7,548 nt of DNA from Bryobacteraceae bacterium. Its GTDB lineage: Bacteria > Acidobacteriota > Terriglobia > Bryobacterales > Bryobacteraceae. The notes beneath the pieces are model-generated. The model was not told where the DNA came from and did not search any database. It worked only from the letters and a program-made list of their open reading frames with translations. The stretch lies in contig JACMLA010000839.1 in assembly GCA_014379815.1 (NCBI GenBank), forward strand, positions 1 through 7,548. Reading direction: 5' to 3'. Positions 1 to 6,231 of this stretch are shown here, piece after piece (position 1 is the first letter of the stretch; each line of letters begins with the position of its first letter). The position numbers and the translations under genes were made by a program.

Positions 1-664
1 CAAGACCGTCCGCCGCCTGGGGTCGATTTGCACCGGGGCGTTCCTGCTGGCAGCGGCGGGAATCCTCGACAATCGAAGAGCCGTGACACATTGGCGGTGG
101 TGTGCTGGGTTGGCGCAATACTTTCCGAAGGTGGCCGTGAACTCGGATGCGATTTTCATTAAGGATGGTAGCGTCTATACTTCCGCTGGAGTGACGGCGG
201 GTATCGACCTGGCCCTGGCGCTGGTGGAAGAGGACGAGGGACAGCAACGGGCACTCGAAATCGCGCGGGATCTGGTGATGTTCCTGCGTCGACCCGGGGG
301 ACAATCTCAGTTCAGCACAGCACTGGCATTGCAGACGAGTTCCGTACGCTCGCTGGAGGAACTGCAGGTATGGATGCTTGAACATCCCGATGTCGACCTA
401 AGCGTCGAGGCTTTGGCGGCGCACTGCCGGATGAGTCCACGGCACTTCGCACGGGTGTTTAAAAAGGAGAAAGGTACGACGCCGGCGAAGTACGTGGAAC
501 GGGTGAGAGTTGAGGCCGCGCGGAGGCTCCTGGAAGAGACAAGGCAAGGAGTGAAAGAGGTCGCAGAGCGTGTAGGATTCGGCAGTGCGGAAGTTATGTG
601 CCGATCCTTCGTCCGGGTTCTTGGGGTTACCACGAGCCAATACCTGGAACGATTCGGAGAGTAA
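1..664 (+). CDS. GlxA-family AraC-type transcriptional regulator, 5' end missing
   Basis: The gene enters from the left edge; the first full codon is at base 2, leaving 220 residues. Residues 1-75 are the end of a DJ-1/PfpI-like (class I amidotransferase-like) domain. The nucleophile-elbow sequence GSICTGAF has its Cys at residue 10, and the stretch TSAGVTAGIDLAL (about residues 60-72) is typical of the GlxA group. Residues about 130-220 form an AraC DNA-binding domain with two helix-turn-helix units: LSVEALAAHCRMSPRHFARV, then VKEVAERVGFGSAEVMCRSF. Such proteins are cytoplasmic transcription regulators, and the amidase-like domain is thought to sense a ligand. A GTG at base 83 could be mistaken for the start, but the reading frame and the domain continue upstream, so it is internal. 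The target genes cannot be told from here: the next gene is convergent, and any partner would lie left of the window. Confidence 0.9.
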   Translation, partial: KTVRRLGSICTGAFLLAAAGILDNRRAVTHWRWCAGLAQYFPKVAVNSDAIFIKDGSVYTSAGVTAGIDLALALVEEDEGQQRALEIARDLVMFLRRPGGQSQFSTALALQTSSVRSLEELQVWMLEHPDVDLSVEALAAHCRMSPRHFARVFKKEKGTTPAKYVERVRVEAARRLLEETRQGVKEVAERVGFGSAEVMCRSFVRVLGVTTSQYLERFGE

Positions 665-708
665 CCAGCGTAGACGTCGGGCCGGATCAAGCCCTCGAGA
701 CCTAATCG

Positions 709-2361
709 CTACATCTCCCAGTTGAATCGGGCTGGCGGTTTGGGACGATACTTGCTCTTAAGGTAGTCCAGAGCCCGACCCTGTTCTGTAGCAGGAACGT
801 ACTCAAACACCGCTCCCTCGCCTTTAAGCGTTTTCTGTAACTCTTCGACGCTAACACTCTGGACCGGCGCCTTGTCCCGAATGGCGAACGCTGCGGCAAC
901 CCCTGCGGCATGGCCAAGAATCATGTACTGCGGCTCCATCCTCAGCGAGGAATACGCAACGTGTGTCGCCGAGAAGCATACGGGAACCAGTACATTCTCG
1001 CTCTCGCTTGCCTTGGGAAGAAGTACACGAAACGGAATCTGATAGGGTTGCACAGGAACCTGCATGTCGCCTTCGTTCTCAGCAAATCCTTGCGCATTTA
1101 CCAGACGCTGCACATTATGCGAATCGCTATTGTAGGAGCCCATGCCAATCACATCCGGCTTCGTGCGTTCCGTCTGCAGATCTTTTTGCACAACCACGTA
1201 CTCGCCCACCATACGCCTCGCTTCGCGGACATACAGTTGATGCGGCCAGTTCCCTGTATCGGTATACTCGTCCTTGGGTAAGCCCCATTCGCGAACTTCA
1301 GCCTGTAATTCCTTTGGCACACGGGAATCATTCGCGAGGAAATAGTAGTAGCCCTTTACATAGTTCTCGTGGTCCTTCCAGATGCTTGCTCTCTCGGCGT
1401 AAGAACCCTCGGGATACTTGTAATTCTTCCCAATGTAGTCAGTGGAAAAGGCACCATTATTGTTGAAATCCGCCTTGCCATTAGGAATCCTGGCAATTAG
1501 CGTCATTTCATGAAATATCGGCGAGCGCCCTTTCGCCTTGACCTGCGCTTCCAGCAGTCGGGCCAGCAACTCGTAGCGCTTGGGATCGTAGCCTTGTGGC
1601 TTGGGCCATGGCACCCGATTCGCCGGTGTGTTGGTCGCAATCACGCGGAAGTTGTAAGCCTGGACTCCCTTGTCAGCCGAACCTGGTTCCGCCCTGGGTT
1701 CCCCGGAGATCTCTGGCAATAGCTTGCCACTGGCATCTTTCGCGGACACATTCACAGCAAACTGATGGAAGGGAGTGCGATCCCGAACGCCGGCCAGCGA
1801 CTCTCCATATTGCGCGGATGACTCGCGACCCCACGTATAAGAAATCCCGGCCTGCGCCAGCAAGTCGCCTTCATAACTGCAATCGGCGAATACCTTCCCC
1901 GAGAACTTCGTGCCGTTTTCCGCAGTGATCGATGTGACACGCTTGCCCTCACGGACGACACCGTCCTTCTCGCGCAATCGATGTCTCAATAGCAGCGTCA
2001 CCCCATTCTGCTTCAACATGTCCAGCATGACCCCTTCGCCTACCTTGGGTTCGTAGAAGTAAGCCAGCGGATTCAGATATCTGTTCATGTCGTACTTCTG
2101 GCCAACCAGCCAGTAGAATTCGAGCGCCAGCCCTCCAATCACCTCGCGCTTGCCTACATCGGTTCGCGACAATCCGCCTGTAGCCATTCCACCCACGTGG
2201 CGCCCGGGTTCCAGAAGGACCGTCTTCAGACCGTGCCTCGCGCCAGAGACGGCCGTCATCACGCCTCCTGCTGTCGCTCCGTACACAACCAGATCAAAAT
2301 CCTGCCCTTGCCCAAATACACCAGCGCAGGTCGCCAAAGCTATTGCCAGTAGTCGTTTCAT
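709..2361 (-). CDS. Exported FAD-dependent oxidoreductase (FAD_oxidored family)
   Basis: This 550-residue protein is probably an FAD-dependent oxidoreductase acting outside the cytoplasm. Residues 1-17 look like a Sec signal peptide: MKR, a hydrophobic stretch, then VFG before QGQ. Mature sequence begins directly with a Rossmann fold: strand DFDLVVYGATAGG (GxxxGG-type dinucleotide loop at 28-33), with Glu51 at the end of strand 2 (TVLLEPG) placed to bind the adenosine ribose. GGMATGGLSRTD (57-68) and FADCSYEGDLLAQAG (158-172) are characteristic of the PF12831-type family. Near the C-terminus, a stretch starting NVLVPVCFSATHVAYSS and reaching ILGHAAGVAAAFA closes the FAD site. The substrate is unknown; members are common in acidobacteria and planctomycetes and are often linked to polysaccharide or sugar breakdown, but nothing here proves that. 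It is monocistronic, convergent with the regulator on its left and divergent from the cas6-like gene. No clear Shine-Dalgarno precedes the ATG. The weak lipobox-like LATC (9-12) has Thr at -1 and is probably not used. Confidence 0.9.
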   Translation of the reverse strand: MKRLLAIALATCAGVFGQGQDFDLVVYGATAGGVMTAVSGARHGLKTVLLEPGRHVGGMATGGLSRTDVGKREVIGGLALEFYWLVGQKYDMNRYLNPLAYFYEPKVGEGVMLDMLKQNGVTLLLRHRLREKDGVVREGKRVTSITAENGTKFSGKVFADCSYEGDLLAQAGISYTWGRESSAQYGESLAGVRDRTPFHQFAVNVSAKDASGKLLPEISGEPRAEPGSADKGVQAYNFRVIATNTPANRVPWPKPQGYDPKRYELLARLLEAQVKAKGRSPIFHEMTLIARIPNGKADFNNNGAFSTDYIGKNYKYPEGSYAERASIWKDHENYVKGYYYFLANDSRVPKELQAEVREWGLPKDEYTDTGNWPHQLYVREARRMVGEYVVVQKDLQTERTKPDVIGMGSYNSDSHNVQRLVNAQGFAENEGDMQVPVQPYQIPFRVLLPKASESENVLVPVCFSATHVAYSSLRMEPQYMILGHAAGVAAAFAIRDKAPVQSVSVEELQKTLKGEGAVFEYVPATEQGRALDYLKSKYRPKPPARFNWEM

Positions 2362-2388
2362 CGTCGCGTGTTAATCATATCTGACGGC

Positions 2389-3201
2389 ATGTTCTTCGAG
2401 CTGTATGCCTGGCGCTGGACTTTTGTCGCTCTCGAACCCATTCGCTTCGACCACGCTGGCAATACGCTCCGCGGCGCTCTTGGGCTCGCACTGCGAGACG
2501 ACCCCGACTACGGTCGCTGGTTTCGCCCCAATGCCGCGAAATCAGGTCCCAGCGGATTCGCCGACCCGCCACGGCCGTTCGTACTTCGCGCCATGCACCT
2601 CGATGGGCAGACCATCCCGGCCTCAGAGTCTTTCTCATTCGACATCCACAGTTTCGAAACCAGAGTCAATCGCTACGCTCTTTTGCACCGCGCAATTGAG
2701 GAACTGGGAAGGCAAGGTCTGGGCCGGGGCAGAGGACGCGCGGTATTGCAAGCGACCTTTCTCGACTCCCACACGCTAATACGTCTCCCGCTGACTCCGG
2801 ACCCTAAGCCCGTCCATCAGATTCGCGTATGCTTCCTAAGCCCAACCGAATTGAAGGGCACCGATCCGTCCAGCTTTCGCACCCTGTTCGCGAGATCGCG
2901 CGACCGCGTAAGCACAATAAGTTCGCTCTACGGGTCGGGTGCATACGACATCGACTTCCGGGCGCTGGGTGAGCGAGCAGCCGCAATCCGGACCACGCGC
3001 TTCGACGTCAATCCAGTAGAGGCCCGGCGCAAAAGCACGAGAACGGGAGAGACGCACACACTGGGCGGATTCGTCGGGGAAGCGATCTACGAAGGGGAAC
3101 TCAGCGAATTTGTGCCCTGGCTCGAAGCTGCTCAATGGAGCGGAGTCGGTCGCCAGACCGTCTGGGGCAACGGTGCTTTCACGATCTTCCGGGAGAAGTA
3201 A
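2389..3201 (+). CDS. cas6: Stand-alone Cas6-like RAMP endoribonuclease homologue
   Basis: This 270-residue protein resembles the Cas6 family of repeat-associated (RAMP) endoribonucleases, which cut CRISPR precursor RNA. Visible family marks (numbered from the ATG): an N-terminal ferredoxin-like strand (YAWRWTFVALEPIRF), then HAGNTLRGALGLALR (22-36), matching the family's GstLRGafG motif. A central LSPTELKG (151-158) matches the usual LTPLRLK. The C-terminal PF10040-type domain has LGGFVGEAIYEGELSEF (226-242) and the glycine-rich loop GVGRQTVWGNGAF (252-264). The cysteine cluster many relatives carry after LRGafG is absent; only YGRWFRP (41-47) remains of that region. His22 is a candidate catalytic residue, unproven. 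The start is uncertain: a GTG at 2368 in the same frame would add seven residues but lies 6 bp from the divergent gene's ATG; neither start has a clear ribosome site. No cas1, cas2, effector or array is in the window, so a CRISPR role is not shown locally. Confidence 0.8.
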   Translation: MFFELYAWRWTFVALEPIRFDHAGNTLRGALGLALRDDPDYGRWFRPNAAKSGPSGFADPPRPFVLRAMHLDGQTIPASESFSFDIHSFETRVNRYALLHRAIEELGRQGLGRGRGRAVLQATFLDSHTLIRLPLTPDPKPVHQIRVCFLSPTELKGTDPSSFRTLFARSRDRVSTISSLYGSGAYDIDFRALGERAAAIRTTRFDVNPVEARRKSTRTGETHTLGGFVGEAIYEGELSEFVPWLEAAQWSGVGRQTVWGNGAFTIFREK

Positions 3202-3216
3202 CATCCCGAACAGTCT

Positions 3217-3251
3217 CAGTATGTCACCGAGAGGCAGTATGTCCCCGAGAG
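3217..3251. repeat. Imperfect tandem direct repeat, two 17-bp copies with 18-bp period
   Basis: CAGTATGTCACCGAGAG (3217-3233) is followed after one base by CAGTATGTCCCCGAGAG (3235-3251), differing at one position. The pair lies in the 84-bp gap between the cas6-like gene and the histidine kinase, about 35 bp before the kinase start. It could be a binding site for a dimeric regulator or a local duplication. Units are too short, with no spacer, to be CRISPR repeats. Confidence 0.75.
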
Positions 3252-3285
3252 TAAGACGCACGAATAGTAACATGGGACGGTGAAG

Positions 3286-4632
3286 ATGACCAGCAGGCTA
3301 GCTCAGCAATGGGGCTTCAGCATCATCATAGGCCTGCTCCTCGTTTCCACCCTGATGGCGTGGCGCATTCAGGAGTCCTTTTCTGAAGAAAGCGTTCAAA
3401 TACATCGACGCTTCGTGCAGGGACAAGATACTCTTAATAACCTTCGTCGCTCCCTGTGGACAATCGGAGTCAACCTTCGCGACTATTACCTCGATCCCGA
3501 AGAGACCTTCCCGCAATTCCTTCGCCGTACAGAAAAACTTGAGTCAGACGCCGGGCGGCACCTTACCGAACTTCGCGGGATTTCCAAACATCCAAAGCAG
3601 GTTCACCAGCTCGCCGGCAGCTTCGAAGAGCTGTTTGGCCAGGCCCGGCTGGCGACGACCAAGGAAAGCAGTCCTGAGCTGCGCCTCGCGTTTATTCAAA
3701 CCGAAATCGTACCGCGGCGTGACAAAGCCAGTAGGCTCCTGCGGGAAATCGAGGCTGCGAATCACAGCTCGCTCACCGATAGTGAGTATCTGCTTCGCGC
3801 TACAAGGACCGGAGCCGCCCAGCGACTTCTTGCGTTGCTGGCAGCTTGCCTTTTCGCCGGAGTGCTGGTCGCATTCTTCAGTATTCGTCACGCCGAGATG
3901 CTGGAAGCGGAAGCCGCGCGCCGCTATCACGAGGTCCTTGGTGCGAAACAGCAACTCGAGGATTTATCGAACCGTCTCATGGACGTGCAGGAAGAAGAGC
4001 GCACCAGACTGTCACGGGAACTCCACGATGAGATCGTTCAGAATCTTGCTGTCATGAAAATGGAGATCGTGCAGGCGCAAATGTTGAGTGCGCAACGGCT
4101 GCCCGAAGCCCGCGAAATTCTCGCAAGAGCACGACGCATTGCAGACGATACCGTCCGCAGCGTTCGTGACATATCCCTTCTGCTGCGGCCTCCCTTGCTG
4201 GACGATCTTGGACTGGTTCCCGCTTTGCAGTGGCAAGCCGAGGAGTTTACGCAGCGTACCGGCGTTCCCTGTAAACTCGACGACCAGAACCTGAGTGACG
4301 ACCTCCCGGACGCGGTCAAAACTTGCGTGTATCGCGTCACGCAGGAAGCACTTCGCAATTGCGAGAAGCACTCCGGAGCCTCTTCAGTGTGTGTCACAGT
4401 CTGCCAGACCAGCGCCGGACTCGAGGTCGTGGTGGAAGACAATGGCGAGGGCTTTTCGGACCTGCAGCGCAAACCCGCCAGCCTCGGAGTGCTGGGCATG
4501 AAGGAGCGGGCTTACTCGCTAGGCGGAACGCTGGAAGCAGGTAACCGTGCCGAAGGAGGCGCTTACATCCGCCTCGCTCTCCCTCTCTCACTCGCAGTCG
4601 CCGATAAGATTCCGCTTGGAGCTTACGTATGA
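3286..4632 (+). CDS. Membrane sensor histidine kinase, NarX/DesK (HisKA_3) class
   Basis: This 448-residue sensor kinase should autophosphorylate a histidine in response to an unknown extracytoplasmic signal and pass the phosphate to the response regulator encoded next. Order from the ATG: first membrane segment about 9-26, a mostly helical extracytoplasmic domain about 27-178 that looks like a four-helix-bundle sensor, second membrane segment about 181-200, and a charged, probably coiled-coil linker. The HisKA_3 dimerisation domain contains EEERTRLSRELHDEIVQNLA with phospho-acceptor His247 in the RELHDE motif, and LLRPPLLDDLGL follows. The HATPase domain shows an N box (QEALRNCEKHSGAS, Asn358), a G1 box (VEDNGEGF, Asp385) and LGVLGMKERAYSLGG. 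The ATG at 3286 is preferred because GGGACGG ends 5 bases before it; the GTG at 3280 overlaps that sequence and would add two residues. The stop overlaps the next start as ATGA, so the pair is translationally coupled. The ligand cannot be read from the sequence. Confidence 0.93.
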   Translation: MTSRLAQQWGFSIIIGLLLVSTLMAWRIQESFSEESVQIHRRFVQGQDTLNNLRRSLWTIGVNLRDYYLDPEETFPQFLRRTEKLESDAGRHLTELRGISKHPKQVHQLAGSFEELFGQARLATTKESSPELRLAFIQTEIVPRRDKASRLLREIEAANHSSLTDSEYLLRATRTGAAQRLLALLAACLFAGVLVAFFSIRHAEMLEAEAARRYHEVLGAKQQLEDLSNRLMDVQEEERTRLSRELHDEIVQNLAVMKMEIVQAQMLSAQRLPEAREILARARRIADDTVRSVRDISLLLRPPLLDDLGLVPALQWQAEEFTQRTGVPCKLDDQNLSDDLPDAVKTCVYRVTQEALRNCEKHSGASSVCVTVCQTSAGLEVVVEDNGEGFSDLQRKPASLGVLGMKERAYSLGGTLEAGNRAEGGAYIRLALPLSLAVADKIPLGAYV

Positions 4633-5276
4633 GTATCACGATTCTGCTCGCCGATGACCACACGTTGTTTCGCCAGGGACTTCGACGTATCATCGAAGCG
4701 AATCCCGATATGCAAGTCATCGCAGAGGCCTCATCCGGCCTCGAGGCAGTCGACCTTGCACGGCAACACCGGCCAAACGTCGCCATTATGGATATCGCGA
4801 TGAAGGATCTGAACGGCATCGAAGCTACCGCCCAGTTGCTGCGCCAGTCCCCGGAAACCGCGGTCCTCATTCTCAGCATGTATAGCGATGAGCGTTACGT
4901 CGTGCGTGCCGTACGGTTCGGAGCCCGCGGCTATGTCCTCAAGGACACCGTGGAAGAAGGCCTCATCGAAGCCATTCAGCATGTTGCCAGCGGACAGGCA
5001 TTCTTCAGCCCGGTGGTGGCCCGCATTCTGCAGGAAGCCCATACCCGCGACATGACTGGCCAGAAAGTGGACGACCGCTACGAGACACTCACGGAGCGTG
5101 AGCGCCAGCTGTATCACATGCTCGCCGAAGGACAAAGCAACAAGGAAATCGCGAACCGCCTGACCCTCAGCCTGCACACAGTGGAAACCCACCGTACCCG
5201 AATTATGGACAAGCTCGATGTCCACTCCATAGCGGAACTGGTGCTTAGCGCGGTGCGTCGCGGAATCGTCGTTTAG
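4629..5276 (+). CDS. NarL/FixJ-family response regulator with LuxR-type HTH
   Basis: This 215-residue cytoplasmic DNA-binding regulator is the evident partner of the kinase upstream, whose stop codon it overlaps by 4 bp. The receiver domain (about 1-120) has the acidic pair Asp9-Asp10 (LLADDH), phospho-acceptor Asp55 (AIMDIAMKD), switch Ser83 (LILSMY) and Lys105 (GYVLKD), so every residue needed for phosphorylation is present. A linker of about 30 residues leads to a LuxR-type DNA-binding domain (about 153-215): LTERERQLYHMLAEG, then SNKEIANRLTLSLHTVETHR with the recognition helix in the second part, then IMDKLDVHSIAEL. Length and order are normal for the NarL/FixJ family. Its targets are unknown. 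The phosphate-binding gene begins only 55 bp downstream with no visible terminator between, so read-through into pst or direct control of it is possible but not shown. It is not an OmpR-type PhoB. Confidence 0.95.
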   Translation: MSITILLADDHTLFRQGLRRIIEANPDMQVIAEASSGLEAVDLARQHRPNVAIMDIAMKDLNGIEATAQLLRQSPETAVLILSMYSDERYVVRAVRFGARGYVLKDTVEEGLIEAIQHVASGQAFFSPVVARILQEAHTRDMTGQKVDDRYETLTERERQLYHMLAEGQSNKEIANRLTLSLHTVETHRTRIMDKLDVHSIAELVLSAVRRGIVV

Positions 5277-5291
5277 CTCATGGTTTAGCCC

Positions 5292-5309
5292 TCGTCACGA
5301 ATCTGTCAT
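5292..5309 (+). promoter_or_regulatory. Candidate Pho box (PhoB-binding site) upstream of the pst operon
   Basis: Two half-sites, TCGTCAC (5292-5298) and CTGTCAT (5303-5309), have their GTCA cores exactly 11 bp apart and an A/T-containing spacer. This is the layout of the enterobacterial Pho box CTGTCAT-N4-CTGTCAT. About 14 of 18 positions agree by hand count with a consensus that uses T at the last spacer position; the downstream half-site is perfect. The site sits 22 bp before the start of a phosphate-binding protein gene, where PhoB control is expected. Confidence 0.6.
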
Positions 5310-5320
5310 CTCCTGCTGCC

Positions 5321-5326
5321 TATAGT
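5321..5326 (+). promoter_or_regulatory. Probable -10 element of the pst promoter
   Basis: TATAGT matches the sigma-70 -10 consensus at five of six positions. It begins 11 bp after the candidate Pho box, the spacing seen at PhoB-activated promoters, where the box takes the place of the -35 element. Transcription would start about 7 bases downstream, at 5332-5334, on the GTG codon of the next gene. Confidence 0.5.
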
Positions 5327-5331
5327 GAATC

Positions 5332-6225
5332 GTGGTCGACTTCCGGCAGCATAAATCCCCGACATGGTTGCTCGTCGTGATTTTGAGCATCACGTCCGGC
5401 TGTTCCTCCAGCCGTGGCGACCGTGCGGAAACTCTGCGGATTCGCGGGTCTGACACCATGCTGATTCTGGCCCAGGCCTGGGCCGAAGAGTACGCAAAGG
5501 TCGATTCTGCCGTCGCCGTAGAAGTATCCGGAGGCGGTTCCGGGCAGGGAATCGCCGCCCTCGTCAAAGGCACCATCGATATCGCAAATTGCAGTCGCAA
5601 CGTAAAGCCTGAGGAAAGTGCACAGGCCCGCGCCAACACCGGCAAAAATCCTAAAGAGTTTGTGGTGGGCTACGACGCTCTGGCCGTTTTCGTGCACCAC
5701 CAGAATCCCCTTGACGAAATCACCCTCGACCAGCTGGCCGAAATCTACCGCGTCGATGGCAACCTTGACCTGTGGTCCCAACTGGGTGTGCGCATTCCCG
5801 CAGGCCGCGAAAAAATCGTGCGCGTCAACCGGCAATCCAGTTCCGGCACTTACGAATTCTTTCGGGACAACGTGCTCAGCAAGCGGGACTTTCAGCTCGG
5901 GTCACTGGACATGAATGGATCTAAGGAGGTCGTGGAACTGATCGCGTCCACCCCGGGTGCAATCGGGTACAGCGGCATGGCCTTCGCTACGTCTGACGTT
6001 AAGGTTCTCCGGGTTCGCTCCGGCGAGGGAACCGAATCCTACGCGCCGACCACTGTCAATGTGCTCTCCAAAAAGTATCCGATCTCGCGCAGTTTGCTGG
6101 TCTACACTTTGGGTGAGCCTCGCCCCTCCGTGCGGAAATACATAGACTGGCTGCGGTCCGCGGATGGCCAGCAAATCGTGACCGATATCGGATATGTCCC
6201 TCTCGAATCCGGCGGCAGGGAATAG
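5332..6225 (+). CDS. pstS: Phosphate ABC transporter substrate-binding lipoprotein, PstS family
   Basis: This 297-residue protein captures phosphate outside the cytoplasmic membrane and delivers it to the PstC/PstA permease encoded next. The N-terminus is a lipoprotein signal: His7-Lys8, a hydrophobic run TWLLVVILSI, and the lipobox TSGC with Cys24 as the likely lipidation site. Phosphate-site motifs of the family are present: RGSDTM (38-43), SGGGSGQGI (66-74), DIANCSRNVK (83-92, where relatives often have Ala for Cys87), VNRQSSSGTYEFF (165-177, with Arg167 and Ser-Gly-Thr 171-173) and PGAIGYSGMAF (208-218). The C-terminal YIDWLRSADGQQIV is also typical. GTG at 5332 is the first start after an in-frame TGA at 5326-5328, and the signal peptide needs this upstream start. 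There is no Shine-Dalgarno sequence, and the mapped promoter elements predict a leaderless message. A related anion such as tungstate is less likely, given the pstC/pstA neighbours. Confidence 0.92.
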   Translation: MVDFRQHKSPTWLLVVILSITSGCSSSRGDRAETLRIRGSDTMLILAQAWAEEYAKVDSAVAVEVSGGGSGQGIAALVKGTIDIANCSRNVKPEESAQARANTGKNPKEFVVGYDALAVFVHHQNPLDEITLDQLAEIYRVDGNLDLWSQLGVRIPAGREKIVRVNRQSSSGTYEFFRDNVLSKRDFQLGSLDMNGSKEVVELIASTPGAIGYSGMAFATSDVKVLRVRSGEGTESYAPTTVNVLSKKYPISRSLLVYTLGEPRPSVRKYIDWLRSADGQQIVTDIGYVPLESGGRE

Positions 6226-6231
6226 ACCGGT

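Noticed and set aside
83..664. GTG at 83 as the true start of the AraC-type regulator
   Set aside because: The frame continues upstream without a stop, and the upstream residues contain the DJ-1/PfpI nucleophile-elbow motif SICTGAF, so the gene begins outside the window.
679..694. Possible bidirectional terminator between the convergent genes (GGGC, 8-base loop, GCCC)
   Set aside because: The stem has only four pairs, flanking bases do not extend it, and there is no T run on either strand.
3217..3251. Possible miniature CRISPR array next to the cas6-like gene
   Set aside because: The units are 17 bp with a 1-bp gap; CRISPR repeats are longer and separated by unique spacers of about 30 bp or more.
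2836..3273. Minus-strand open frame of 145 codons opposite the end of the cas6-like gene, beginning MLLFVRLTLGDILPLGDILRL
   Set aside because: It lies antisense to a well-supported gene, has no recognisable domain, and its internal LGDIL repeat is only the 18-bp DNA repeat read in frame.
5271..5289. GTTTAGC repeated with a 12-bp period at the end of the response regulator gene
   Set aside because: One copy includes the stop codon, the period does not match the 11-bp Pho box spacing, and a 7-bp match at this distance is weak evidence.
5320..5835. Minus-strand open frame of 171 codons opposite the pstS-type gene
   Set aside because: It is antisense to a gene with clear family motifs, and its translation has no recognisable domain.
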